NCBI RefSeq assembly: GCF_014873495.1
Contig: NZ_JADBGF010000001.1
Span: 3,906,001-3,970,000, forward strand
Origin: Streptomyces stelliscabiei
GTDB taxonomy: Bacteria > Actinomycetota > Actinomycetes > Streptomycetales > Streptomycetaceae
Direction: 5' to 3'
Length of the DNA: 64,000 nucleotides
In this document: positions 17,350-26,789 of the stretch, piece by piece
How positions within the stretch are numbered: position 1 is the stretch's first letter
How the letters are laid out: the number at the start of each line of letters is the position of its first letter
Translations under genes and position numbers: made by a program
The notes under the pieces: generated by a model
What the model saw: the letters and a program-made list of their open reading frames with translations, nothing else
The model's database searches: none
Told to the model about the DNA's origin: nothing

Positions 17350-18496
17350 TCAGTCTCCGTCGGCCGGCTCGGGCAGGTCTCCAGCGGCCTCCAGGCGCCT
17401 TTTCAGGTCAGGCAGCTGACCCTCGACGCACCGTGCGTATGCGGCCAGCAGGACCGGCACGCTGTTCCCGGCCCATTCGGCCACCTGTGCGGGTGGAATT
17501 CCGTCATTGAGCCACTTCGTGAGGCGCGTGTGCCGGTTGTCGTACACCCGCCTCCCTGTGGGCGAGTCGAAGACGTGCGGGAGCAGGACGGCCTTGCGGG
17601 CGCTGCGCCACGCCCGGCGGATGACCGAGCCCGCGAGAATGCCGCCTGCCTCTCCCTGGAACAGCAGATCCCCCGGCTTGAGCTGTTCGTCCTCGATGTG
17701 CTGCCGCAGGATGCGCGTCAGGGCGGGATGCCCTGGCACGGTGCGCGTCTCGCCCTCGGCACGGCCCTTCAGGTCGCGTTCCTCGTGGATCTCTCCGGTG
17801 TCGGTCCACTGCTTGCCGACCTCCGGAGTCGCCGTGTGGCTCAGCAGCTCGCACCACTGGTCCCCGCCGTCGGGGCCGGGCAGCGTCACGTCCTGCACTC
17901 GCATGGCTATGGCTTCCTCCGGTCGCAGAGCGCAGTAGTACAGCGTGGCGAAGAACGCGTGCAGTCGCTGTCCTCCACGCGGCCGGACCGGCGGCGCGGG
18001 AATCGAGGCGGGAGCCGGAGACGGGACCGCGTCAGGCTCGGGCACGGCTGCTTCCAGTAGCCGGGGCTCGGCGTCCGGGGTGTCCGGGACGCGTGCCGGC
18101 GGAATCGGCGCCGCCTCCGACTCCGCGGCCGACGAGTGGGCGAGGAGCGTTCCGCCGAGGAAGGCGAGCGCGGGCCACCCGGCGATGCCGACACGGAGCA
18201 GGGCGGGCGGGTCGGCCAGGTCGAGAAACCCGGCGGTAGCGACATTGGCGCCGAGCGAGGCGAACAGGGCGATGAGGAACCAGCACCAGGCCAGCCGGGA
18301 CGGGCCCGCCCTCACTGCGCAAGCGCCGCCAGGCCGCGACCAGGAGCGGGTCGACACTGACCGGGTAGGCCCACGCCTTCCAGCCGTTCTGTCCGGCAGC
18401 GGCGGCCAGGTCGTGCAGGTGGGCGAAGGACAGGGCACCGGCGATCACGGCCTGAACCAGCACCGCGTCGACACGGAGGCCGTGACGGGCGCCCAT
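17350..18496 (-). pseudogene. Frameshifted DUF2637/Spd-like gene fused to the C-terminal half of a tyrosine recombinase
   Basis: From 18496 the protein reads as a DUF2637-type membrane protein (FAHLHDLAAAAGQNGW, VSVDPLLVAAWRRL). Near 18310 the frame shifts by one base and the DUF2637 segment continues (LAWCWFLIALFASLGANVAT). A proline-rich linker then runs straight into an integrase catalytic domain: ALRPEEAIAMRV with the box I Arg, DNRHTRLTKWLNDGIPPAQVAEW, and tyrosine in LLAAYARC. The integrase N-terminal core-binding domain is missing. An in-frame deletion has therefore joined a transfer (spread) gene to the integrase tail, and the usual rep and xis genes between them are lost. The GHS-type motif reads GNS. 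Unlikely to be active. Confidence 0.75.
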
Positions 18497-18720
18497 CAGG
18501 AGTCCTCACCGGAGTAGGTGGGGCCGCCGTCGAGGTCGTCGCCGGACGGGAACATGCCAGGCGGCGGCTCGGGCAACGAGACGGCGAGCGACGTACTGAC
18601 CGCTTCCACGAAGTCGAGGTCGGCGCCGCCCATGTCGGCGTACAGGGCGAGTTGACCGAGGAGGAGCACGGTCCGGGCGAAGTCCTCGCAGTTCGGGCAC
18701 ATGCCGAGTTCTCCCTTCAT
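18496..18720 (-). CDS. Small acidic element-borne protein, unknown function
   Basis: Protein of 74 residues with CPNCEDFART near the N-terminus, a CxxC that could bind metal, and a Gly/Asp-rich tail. Its stop overlaps the ATG of the DUF2637 remnant (ATGA), the usual coupling in AICE transfer operons between traB and spd genes. AAGGGAGAA lies before ATG 18720. Confidence 0.65.
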   Translation of the reverse strand: MKGELGMCPNCEDFARTVLLLGQLALYADMGGADLDFVEAVSTSLAVSLPEPPPGMFPSGDDLDGGPTYSGEDS

Positions 18721-18786
18721 CAGGCATGGCGGGGTAGGGACTTGGCGCGAAGACGGTCACGCCGACCGATGGGGGCGAGCGAGAGA

Positions 18787-19599
18787 TCAGGCGGTGGCCG
18801 GAGAAGGCTTGGCCGACGGCACGGAAGCAGCTGCGGCGGGGCCGGGGAGAGCGGGCCGGAACGGCGCCAGCTCGGGCAGGTCCGGGGTCCGGTCAGCGTG
18901 CCGGTCGCGGAGGTTCACGGCCTGGCGCAGCGAGGTGTGCGGAGCCCGGATGCGGTGCCAGCCTCCAGAGGAGTCGCCCGCGATGGCGATTCCTCGCATC
19001 TCCGCCGGAATCTGGATGGCAGCGAGGACGGCGTCCGGGGATATGTCGCCGAAGGCCATATTCGCCGAGGACTCGTCGTTGACACGGTGGGCGGTACGGC
19101 CGGTGAGCTGCCCGCGGAGCATGGTGATGCCCTTGCCGAGTGCAGAGCCGAAGCGCTGTCCGCAGATTTCCAGGTAGATGCCGGCAGCGCGGCCGAGCTG
19201 GGCGAGACGCACCAAGGCGGTGATGATCCGGTCCCGCCGCTTCTCCTTCTCCTTGCTGGCGTACAGGGCGAGTTCGGCAACCTCGTCGACCAGGACGACG
19301 ACCGGAGTCGGACGCAGTCCGTCGGGCAGATCCCAGATGTCGGCGGCGATCTCCGCGTCCGGCTTGTCGGAGCCGATGACTACTCGGGCACGCTGCTGCC
19401 ACGTCCTGAAGGGCCGAAGGCCGGTGCACCGGTGCCCCGGTGCCCCGGTGCGAGATGACACCGTTACTCCTCGACGGCCGAGCGACCAGCCAAGCAACCC
19501 TCTAACGCCCTTCCAGCCAGCAGTTCCGTACGAAGAGCCCTGAGCCAGACAAGCGAAAGACCGCGCCCAGACCGCAGCTTCCACACTGCGGACGGGCAT
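18787..19599 (-). pseudogene. FtsK/TraB-type DNA translocase, 5'-truncated
   Basis: The reading frame is open to 19599, but recognisable homology begins only near 19410 (ARVVIGSDKP). Walker B VVVLVDEVAEL is present, followed by ALVRLAQLGRAAGIYLEICGQR-type segment and GKGITMLRGQLTGR. Walker A and the whole N-terminal half are missing. In AICEs this protein (TraSA/TraB) pumps double-stranded DNA between mycelia. Neighbour order (traB, small gene, spd, int) follows the AICE pattern. Not functional as a motor without Walker A. Confidence 0.75.
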
Positions 19600-19812
19600 G
19601 CCTTCGGCGTCTTCCTCTGCTCAGATTTCGACCGAAGATGAGTACATCACATTACAAATTAACTCTTTGTTGACTCTGAGGCACCAGGGATTACTGAGGC
19701 AAAGGTTTGATCATCTTCCCGAAAAAACGATTGCGTAAAAACGGAGTCTGGCTGAAATAGCTGAGGGTCAGCTACCCTCCTCTGCAAAGGGTTGAGTAAC
19801 GGAAAGGCTTCC

Positions 19813-20373
19813 ATGAGCAGCGGCGCAGGGGGGAGCTCCGGCACTCCGGAGCCTACGCCCACACCAGTACCCGATCCCATCCCGACATCCGAGCGGCCCT
19901 GGTACCGAAACCCGCTGGTGGCGATACCTCTCGCCCTTGCGGTAATCACAGTTCTTTTCGGTGACGCCATCTTTAACCACACGGTGAAAGCATGGCTCAC
20001 TAGTAGCTACGTACAGGAGGCGGACGAGGCTTGCAGCCGCTCCATTCCTGCGCTTAAGGCACTTGGTGATGAGCCTTGGCAGGAACAGGGAGAGGTGTAT
20101 CACGAGTACATGAAGAAGCGGAGGGATGTCATCCTCCAAGCCTTAGCTGCATGGCATGCAGTGGATGTTCCTCCCATCGCAGGAGGCGAGATCCGCGACA
20201 CCTACCATATTGCTCATTCGGCCGGACGCCATTTCCAGGTCGCGGTCGACTGGGCCGAGAACGGAAACGAGGACCGAGCCAACGACTTCTTAGATAAGTT
20301 CGACAGTGAAGCGATCGAGGCAATTCGAAAGGCTCGGGCACTCGGACTTGAAGTATGTCCTGTAGGTTTCTAG
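19813..20373 (+). CDS. Predicted single-pass membrane protein, unknown function
   Basis: Protein of 186 residues. A proline-rich N-terminus is followed by one membrane segment (PLVAIPLALAVITVLFGDAIF, about 40-60). The remainder is helical and extracellular or cytoplasmic. ATG 19813 is chosen because GGAAAGG lies 5 bp upstream; TTG 19792 is possible. Codon use is less GC-rich than neighbours, and the 150 bp before it is unusually A/T-rich, suggesting recent acquisition with its own promoter. No known family recognised. Confidence 0.6.
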   Translation: MSSGAGGSSGTPEPTPTPVPDPIPTSERPWYRNPLVAIPLALAVITVLFGDAIFNHTVKAWLTSSYVQEADEACSRSIPALKALGDEPWQEQGEVYHEYMKKRRDVILQALAAWHAVDVPPIAGGEIRDTYHIAHSAGRHFQVAVDWAENGNEDRANDFLDKFDSEAIEAIRKARALGLEVCPVGF

Positions 20374-20874
20374 CGAATCCACTTCGAGGGTCTCGGCGCA
20401 CGTTCTGACACGGCGCGTGTTACGGCTGTACCTATGGCAGGGGAAGCCACGATCCGAGGGCGCTGGCCAGCAAATCCGTGCCTGCCAGCTCGCTCTTTCA
20501 GTCCCAGACGACGTAAGAGTGTCGGTCAGGGTGCAGCCGGGCGGCCAACGACGCCTCGTCGCCACCTCCCAGCAGGCCACTCGAACTGTCCCCGCTCAAT
20601 GACCTCACCCCGGTCGGAACCAGCTGAACAGCAAGCCCAGCAACCGCCATCGCCCAGCACTGGCTTTCAAAGCCCTCCCCGGAGCCTGCATGACCTCAAA
20701 TGACCGATCTCTCCAGAGCTACAGATCAGAAGGCTTCTGACATCCACGTGTGACATCAACGACGCCGGACGGGGGCATACACCAGCAACTCTGTCCGGCC
20801 GTCGCACCAGCCGACGGTCGCAGCCGCAGCCGGCCCGGATCGAACTCCTAAAACGGTGCCCCGACACCATTGCA
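20374..20874. other. Gene-free stretch between the membrane protein gene and the second integrase
   Basis: No convincing coding sequence on either strand. Only the repeat at 20738-20761 stands out. Confidence 0.5.
20738..20761 (+). repeat. Candidate arm-type site of the second integrase, copy 1
   Basis: A 24-bp stretch with two TGACATC elements, 22 of 24 bases identical with 22129-22152 in the same orientation. It lies just beyond the 3' end of the integrase pseudogene. Confidence 0.5.
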
Positions 20875-21966
20875 TCATGGGTGCATGATGGGGAACCGGC
20901 CCTGGTGGACAGGGCATTGCTGGTGAACGAGCTGCGCGGGACCGCCCGGCTCCAGCTGCTCATGCCCGGGGACCAAGTGCACCGCCGAGGTCAACAAGTG
21001 ATCGTCCTCCTTGTGGTGCGCGGAGTTGTCCTTGTGGCGCTTCGCACGCTCGGCGCGCACCATCTCGTCGAGCCCGGCCGCCAGCTCACGCTGCCGCTCG
21101 TCGTCGGAGTGCTGATAGATCAGCGCGGCTTTCTCGGAGGACTGCCCGGCCCGGACCATGGTGTCTTTCAGCGTCGCGCCGGAACGCGTCGACAGCGTGT
21201 GTCCGGTGTGACGAAGGTCGTAGAAGCGGAAGCCGTCCGGCAGACCCGCTGCCAGTCGGGCACGACGCCATTTCCGCCCGAAGGACGTACGGCGGAAGGC
21301 CGCCCCTTTCTCGCCGACGAAAACGAGGCCATCAGGCCCCTTCTCCGCGTACCAGGCGAGGTGGCGTTTCACGTCCTTCTCCAGGAAGGCGGGAAGCACG
21401 ACAAGACGGGCACCCGCGTCGGACTTGGTGGCACCGGGAGCGCGCTTGCCGTTGGTCCGCTCAGGCTCGGCGGCACGGACGCGGATCACCAGATTGTCGA
21501 GGTCGGCGTCTCGGCGCCGAAGGCCGGCCAGCTCCTCGGGCCGCATCGGTCCGTAGGCGCCCAGGTAGACCATGAGACGCCAACGGATACCGATCGCGTC
21601 GGCAAGTGCGTCGACCTGGGCGACGGTGGCGATCCGGCGCTCAGCCGCCGACTCCTTCCCCGCGCCCTTGATCCGGCACGGATTGCGGCTGATCAGGTCG
21701 TCATCAAGGCCGTCTCCATGACGCCTTTGAGCAGCCTGTACGCCTTGGCGACGGTTGTCTTGGCACTTGTTGTCCGCAGCCGCTCAGCGCGCCATTCGCG
21801 GACGCGAGGGGCGGTGATCTCGTTCCAGTTCGAGCGCGCCGAAGGCCCGGAGGATGTAGAGCCGAAGAAGGTGTTGGTACAGGTCAACCGTGCGAACGGC
21901 CAATTCCCGCTCCTCGACCCATTTCTCGGCGTACTCACGGAAGTTCACGGCGCCCGCGTCGGTCAC
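20875..21966 (-). pseudogene. Tyrosine-recombinase integrase with two frameshifts
   Basis: Three consecutive frames together spell one phage-type integrase. The N-terminal piece from GTG 21966 carries NFREYAEKW, the middle piece ITAPRVREWRAERLR, and the long C-terminal piece from about 21700 carries the catalytic domain (GPMRPEELAGLRRRD, FRFYDLRHTGHT, YQHS with the tyrosine). The frame changes near 21826 (about one extra base after GALEL) and near 21697 (one base missing after METAL). The changes have opposite sign, so the frame is restored. Catalytic residues are all present, so decay may be recent or the indels could be sequence errors. The N-terminus is also shorter than usual (arm-binding domain absent). 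Confidence 0.8.
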
Positions 21967-22048
21967 CGAGGGTGTCTCACGCTCGCGTTGCCCGCCACCT
22001 CACCCGGTATCGAAGTCCCAGGTCAGCCCGAGGGTTCTCCAGCCTCTC

Positions 22049-22092
22049 CCCTAAAGCGGGTGTCGCAGGTTCGAATCCTGCCGGGGGCACCA
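22049..22092 (+). pseudogene. 3' fragment of a tRNA gene (probable att core of the second element)
   Basis: It contains the 3' anticodon-stem strand, variable loop, a perfect T arm (GCAGG-TTCGAAT-CCTGC), the 3' acceptor strand CGGGGGC, discriminator A and an encoded CCA. No D arm or 5' acceptor strand is present. The CCTAA before the stem would fit an Arg(CCU) loop, an inference. It lies 83 bp upstream of the integrase pseudogene. Confidence 0.75.
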
Positions 22093-22099
22093 GCCAAAA

Positions 22100-22127
22100 G
22101 GCCCCGGACCGATCATGGTCCGGGGCC
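22100..22127. terminator. Hairpin terminator behind the tRNA fragment
   Basis: Perfect 11-bp stem (22100-22110 with 22117-22127) and 6-nt loop. Confidence 0.7.
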
Positions 22128-22128
22128 T

Positions 22129-22152
22129 TGACATCCACTTCTGACATCAACG
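22129..22152 (+). repeat. Candidate arm-type site of the second integrase, copy 2
   Basis: Partner of 20738-20761 (22 of 24 identical), directly after the tRNA-fragment terminator. Confidence 0.5.
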
Positions 22153-22211
22153 CGGGCGGCCACTCGCGGATAAGGCGTCTCCTGAGCAGGCGATCCATGT
22201 GGCGCCAGAGG

Positions 22212-22628
22212 TCAGTAGCGCCCTTGAAGCGCCTTGTGGACAACGTACGCCTCAATGAACCCCTGAATCGTCTGCAGGTCGTCCGCAAAGGATATGGATT
22301 GCCATTTCCCCTTCCGACCGTCGCGATAGTTGAGGTCCACCCACACGTCAAGATCCGCGAGCATGCTCCCGGAGGAGGTACTTGCGGTCGCTTTCAGCGT
22401 TATTCCAGCTAGATCACAGAAATTGACAATAGTCAGCGGCTTGCGTTCGTCCTTGTACTCGATGACCTCGTCAGGGGTGATGACCAGCAGCGGATCCGGG
22501 TCATCAGATGTTCCGCGCAGGAAGCCGGATAGCTTCCCCCGCTTCTTGGTGAAAACCCGCCAATTCTCCGGTACAGGACCTTGGCTTGCCTGCGTCAGGA
22601 CGGTTCGGGGATTCGTCATGCCACCCAT
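22212..22628 (-). CDS. Hypothetical protein with a basic, beta-rich fold
   Basis: Protein of 138 residues without signal peptide or membrane segment. Features such as WRVFTKKRGKLSGFL, VIEYKDERKPL and WVDLNYRDGRKGKW suggest a small beta-sandwich or PH-like domain. ATG 22628 is preferred over upstream ATG 22658 because GGAGGG lies 7 bp upstream. No family recognised. It sits inside the island between the tRNA fragment and the insertion sequence. Confidence 0.6.
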   Translation of the reverse strand: MGGMTNPRTVLTQASQGPVPENWRVFTKKRGKLSGFLRGTSDDPDPLLVITPDEVIEYKDERKPLTIVNFCDLAGITLKATASTSSGSMLADLDVWVDLNYRDGRKGKWQSISFADDLQTIQGFIEAYVVHKALQGRY

Positions 22629-22907
22629 TGGGCTGCCCTCCGGTGCAGAGCTAAGCATTCATAACGCTACACTCGGTCTCAACTGGCCGCAATTTAACGC
22701 AGGTTGAAAAGGTAACTACGAAAGAGCCTGACTAAAGGCTCTGCCGGGCCTGGGCTTGGCTAGAGGCACCCCGCCTCAAGGAGTTCGACGAACTACGTTC
22801 GGCCACCGAACCCGTCGCATCAGGTTCCGTGGGAGCCAACGTCTGATACTGGCAGTTGCTGTGGTAATTCGCTGTCGTACAGCTGGGATCGTCTGGTTGC
22901 CGGGTTA

Positions 22908-23798
22908 CAACAGCTAACACAAGAAGGTGGTTCGGCGCTGATGGCCGTGTCCCGAGCGAGAGTTGAACGTTCGGCCAGGTGTGGGGACATCGCCATGGAT
23001 CGTGCCGGATGAGCTGCGGGATCGCCTGGAGCCGCTGCTGCCGCGGCGCGAGCGGCGGTTCCGATACCCGGGTCGCAAGGCGTTACCGGACCGGGAGGTG
23101 CTGTGCGGGATCCTGTACGTGCTGCACACCGGTATCCAGTGGGAGTACCTCCCGAAGGATCTCGGATTCGGCTCGGGAATGACCTGTTGGCGCCGGCTGC
23201 GGGACTGGAACGAGGCCGGCGTGTCGCAGCGACTGCACGAAGTGCTGCTCGCCGAGCTCAACGCGGCCTCGCGCCTGGACTGGTCCCGGTGCGTGGTCGA
23301 CTCCTCCTACGTCAGGGCGCTAAAAGGGGGCAGCACACGGGCCCCTCGCCGGTGGACCGGGGCAGGGCAGGCTCAAAACACCACTTGATCACTGACGGGC
23401 ACGGCACTCCGCTCGCGGTCCTGCTGACCGGCGGCAACCGCAATGACGTCACCCAGCTCCTGCCCCTGCTCGACGCCATTCCACCGCTCCGCGGCGGCGT
23501 CGGACGTCCCCGCCGCAGACCCGACTCACTTTTCGCCGATCGCGGCTACGACCACGACATCTACCGCGACCAGGTCCGCGCTCGCGGCATCGTGCCGGCC
23601 ATAGCCCGCCGGGGCACCGGGCACGGCACCGGCCTGGGCACCTACCGGTGGGTGGTAGAGCGGACCTTCGCCTGGCTCCACGGCTTCCGACGCCTACGCA
23701 TCCGCTGGGAGCGACGAGCCGACATACACGAAGCGTTCCTCAAACTCACCTGCTGCCTCATCACGCACCGGCAACTCAGCTCATTCAGTTAGCCGTTG
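22908..23798 (+). mobile_element. IS5-family (IS427-type) insertion sequence, 891 bp
   Basis: Ends are imperfect inverted repeats (CAACAGCTAAC at 22908 and GTTAGCCGTTG ending 23798, 10 of 11 paired). The flanks carry the 3-bp duplication TTA at 22905-22907 and 23799-23801. It contains one transposase split in two frames. The right TTA also serves as the stop codon of the neighbouring deoR-type gene. Confidence 0.75.
22981..23792 (+). CDS. IS5-family DDE transposase, made by a probable -1 frameshift
   Basis: Frame A (22981-23388) begins VGTSPWIVPDELRDRLEPLL and covers the N-terminal domain plus the first catalytic Asp in VVDSSYVRALKGG. Frame B (-1 relative to A, ending 23792) continues GPSPVDRGRAGSKHHLI, with TGGNRNDVTQLLPLLDAI, LFADRGYD (second Asp) and RWVVERTFAWLHGFRRL (Glu). 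The shift is best placed at the CTAAAAGGGGG run near 23320, a slippery sequence of the kind used by IS427-type elements. GTG 22981 fits the family N-terminus. All DDE residues are present, so it may be active. Confidence 0.8.
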
Positions 23799-24569
23799 TT
23801 AGCCACCGACTGCATCCGGAGCTGCCGGTATCACCCTCACGCCGGCCTCACGCAGGGCCGTACAGGTCGCGTCGTCTTCCGACGCGTTGGTGACGACCAC
23901 ATCCAGGTCTTCCGGATCGCAGATCTTCACCATGCCGGTTCCCGGGAACTTACTCCTGTCGGCTAGAAGGACCACTTTGTCGCTGGCGGCAATCATGGCG
24001 CGCCTGGCGGGCACCTCGGCCACGGTGGTGTCCATGACCTGGCCGCCAGGTCGAAGGCCGCAGGCTCCCATGAACAGCCAGTCTGCATGGACTTGCCGGA
24101 GGTTATCCTCGGCCATGAAGCCATCCAACATGCGTGATTCACGGATGACCATGCCACCGAGCAACATCAGGTCGATGTTCTCGTCATCGATGAGCTCGTC
24201 GTAGACCGCAAGGTTGTTGGTGATCACAGTGAGTCGGCGGCCATGCAGCTGAAGCGCCAGCCGGTGCACCGTCGTTCCGCTGTCGAGAATGACCGACTGG
24301 CCGTCCTCGATCATCGTGGCCGCTTGGGCGGCGATCGCGTCCTTCTCTCTCACCTGAACCGAGGCGGCCTCGTCGAAGGGCGGCTGATCCTCCTCGACGA
24401 CCGCTCCGCCATGCACCCGGGTAAGCAACCCGTCCCCCTCCAGTTTTAGGAGGTCTCGACGGATCGTCGCCGCACTGGCATCAAGCTGCTCGGCGAGGTC
24501 AGTCACGGACGCCGTGCCGCCCGAGCGCAGGGCCTGCAGGATGAGTTGGTGTCGTCGTTCAGCCAGCAC
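23799..24569 (-). CDS. DeoR/GlpR-family transcriptional regulator
   Basis: Protein of 256 residues, full family length. N-terminal winged HTH (TDLAEQLDASAATIRRDL, about 22-39) is followed by a sugar-isomerase-like sensor domain (GQSVILDSGTTVHRLA, TVITNNLAVYDEL, LFMGACGL). Such proteins repress sugar or polyol operons and release DNA on binding a phosphorylated sugar. No sugar genes are nearby, so it is an orphan. Start GTG 24569. The TAA stop coincides with the target duplication of the IS, which inserted exactly at the gene end. Confidence 0.85.
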   Translation of the reverse strand: MLAERRHQLILQALRSGGTASVTDLAEQLDASAATIRRDLLKLEGDGLLTRVHGGAVVEEDQPPFDEAASVQVREKDAIAAQAATMIEDGQSVILDSGTTVHRLALQLHGRRLTVITNNLAVYDELIDDENIDLMLLGGMVIRESRMLDGFMAEDNLRQVHADWLFMGACGLRPGGQVMDTTVAEVPARRAMIAASDKVVLLADRSKFPGTGMVKICDPEDLDVVVTNASEDDATCTALREAGVRVIPAAPDAVGG

Positions 24570-25070
24570 GCAACCGGACACTACACGCTGCCAGTCAGCG
24601 CAACCTGTCGACTTCCACCCGCAGTTGCCGAGTACTCGTGCGCCCACAGCAGTCGGCTCGAACCGTTTGAAGGCGACCAGGACACATGGCGCCGTCGAGA
24701 GCCCCGCTCGCAGCGCCATACGAACACGTGCTCCCGACAGTGGACCGTCTGTCTCATTGTGTTAGCGCCTGTTAGCCAGAGGTTGAGCGCGAAGACCAGC
24801 GTCTCTGTGAGGTTCCCCCCACCGGTCGACGGCAACGATCGATGCAGTCTTGGGGCGACCTCCTAAAGCGCTCAGCTAGCCGTGGCCTACCCGTGGACTC
24901 GCCCCCCGCCTGATCTGCCACATACGGGGCAGTGACCTGCTGCTTTGCCCGGGGCCCAAGCGGCCTCCGGAGCCGTGGGCGCGAGGCGCGCTCCGCGTCA
25001 ATGGGTGTCTGCCGCCACCTTCTATGCAGCCGAACCCAGGGCTGCTGCATGGGGCTATGGCTGCCTTGTG
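24570..25070. other. Gene-free stretch inside the island
   Basis: No convincing coding sequence. Two GTTAGC elements near 24760-24780 resemble the IS right end but have no transposase beside them; they could be a DeoR-type operator or chance. Confidence 0.4.
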
Positions 25071-26193
25071 TCAGGCGTCAGGTAAGCCTTGATCGATGCC
25101 GAAGTGTCGGGAGACCTCTTCGATGGTGAAGCGGGCGCGGAGCTTGCAGGCGGAGTTCTGGTTGGCAAAGAAGCCCGTGCGCCACAAAGCCTCTTCGCGT
25201 GGCACAGCACGCTCCCAAGTGACGGGGACGATCCACTCACGAGGATCCTCCGCACCGCTCTCGGCTCTGTCCCCGGCACGTCGGTAGGTGCCCGCCAAGG
25301 AGAGATCGGACATGCGGCGGGTTTCACTCTCGCTACTGAGGGCCGCGTCTTCAAACGGTTGCGGTTCGCCGGAGACTGTGCCGACGCCCACGTAGCCCAC
25401 CTTAGGGATATGCGTGAACACCCTCGCTCCCAGCGGCAGGGACCGGAGCGTCCGGGAGAACCACTCCCCGCCGCCGGCGGACACGAAGCCGTAGCGAAGG
25501 GCGTCGTCCCAGTTTCGGCCCCCGGCCTCATCGCCGAACGACACGTACCAATCCGACCCGTTCCACGGCTCCTGCTTGCCACGGCCCTTCGCTCCGGCTG
25601 ACGGCATCACGGCCTCGGCCTCGTCCATCAACCATGTGCGGGCTAGATAGGAGCGCCCATCGTCCTCGAAGTAGCGAAAGAAGAGAACGTTGACCGGGAC
25701 CTGGAACCCAGAAGCCAGGTAGGTGACGATCCGCTCCGTCGCGGCGTCGATCTCACTCGCGACAATGGTGAGAGCGTGAGTCGAATTGAGAGCTTCCGGC
25801 GGAGTGCCGCCGAACCGCACTGCGAACGCCTCGTCCAACTCCTCCGCCAGTCCTTTTGCCGCGGGCGTAGGAGGTGTAGATGTCGCGGATCTGATCGTTG
25901 GTGAGCTCCTGGACCCAGGAACCGTAGTCGAGGACCTGAGCCACCACTTCGCGAGGCGTGCGGTCTCGCTTGAGCTCCAGAACGTGCAGGCCGCCCTCAG
26001 CATCCATGCCCAGCAGGTCAACGACCTTGCCGTGCTGCGTGAGCACCTGCCGACCGATCAGCAGCAACGGATGCCCCAAGATGCCGGGATCGGCCTCAAT
26101 GAGCTCCTCCAGCCGGGTCTCCAAAGGCATCGGACGCGTCGCGACTCGCACGGGCTTGTCGTCCACACGCCACAGCCCAAACTCCAGCGGCAT
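25071..26193 (-). pseudogene. DUF91/NucS-like PD-(D/E)XK nuclease-related gene with a frameshift
   Basis: The 5' piece (ATG 26193, GGAGGGGG upstream) starts PLEFGLWRVDDK and includes VVDLLGMDAEGGLHVLELKRDRTPREVVAQ, with the D...ExK nuclease signature and VLDYGSWV. Near 25854-25857, a run of four T (A in the coding strand), the frame shifts by one base. The other frame continues AKGLAEELDEAFAVRFGGTP through to the stop at 25071, together about 370 residues. The C-terminal half has FFRYFEDDGRSYLARTWL and is of unknown function. One extra base in a homopolymer is the simplest reading, either real decay or a sequencing error. Confidence 0.7.
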
Positions 26194-26786
26194 CGCCGAT
26201 CCCCCTCCGTTCAGACCACAGAGCTCAGCTGACCAGGCGCGGCAACCGACTTATGACGCCGAAAAGCCTCGTCTGCCAGTGGGCCTCGTGTGGTCCAGCT
26301 CCTCGTGATTGCCGTTGCGGTACAGCAGCGAAGTACAGCGACCAGCGCGACCGCAGCCGACCGCAGCCGACCGCAGCCGACCGCAGCCGACCGCAGCCGA
26401 CCGCAGCTGACCGCAGCTGACCGCAGCTGACCGCCAATACTCCTCGATGGCTGCTGACTAGTCCACCAGCACCTCGATGACCTCTCAGCCGAGAGTTCGG
26501 GACGAAGAGGTCGCTCCAGACGCGTGCCAGATCGTGCGGGCAACCACGGGGACAAGACGCTAGCCCGCCTCTGCTTCGTCCAGGTCACCACTGCAACCGA
26601 CCATAGATCATCCGAACTTCCCAAGCTCATGGCTTTGCGGTGGTCAGACCACGGTCGGCGAGCGCAACGATTTCCGCTCAGCGGGCCTGGGTATTGCTGA
26701 GGGATGCCCCGACGGGGCGAGCCGTCTTGAGTGCAGCTTCGAAGGTTGCGTGAGTACAGGTGGGGGACTCGTGGCGCCGCAAGACA
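26194..26786. other. Gene-free stretch holding a 10-bp tandem repeat
   Basis: No convincing gene. The repeat at 26351-26430 is the only structure seen. Confidence 0.5.
26351..26430. repeat. Eight tandem copies of a 10-bp unit
   Basis: Five exact copies of CCGCAGCCGA (26351-26400), then three of CCGCAGCTGA (26401-26430). Direct, without spacers, so not CRISPR. Confidence 0.9.
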
Positions 26787-26789
26787 GTG

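Noticed and set aside
20875..21966. Programmed frameshifting in the second integrase
   Set aside because: Two opposite shifts without slippery sequences; integrases of this type are normally one frame.
22049..22092. Complete tRNA gene
   Set aside because: No D arm and no 5' acceptor strand; only a 3' fragment.
24755..24785. Second copy of the IS end
   Set aside because: Only short GTTAGC elements match and no transposase remnant is nearby.
26351..26430. CRISPR array
   Set aside because: Units are 10 bp and directly adjacent without spacers; no cas genes.
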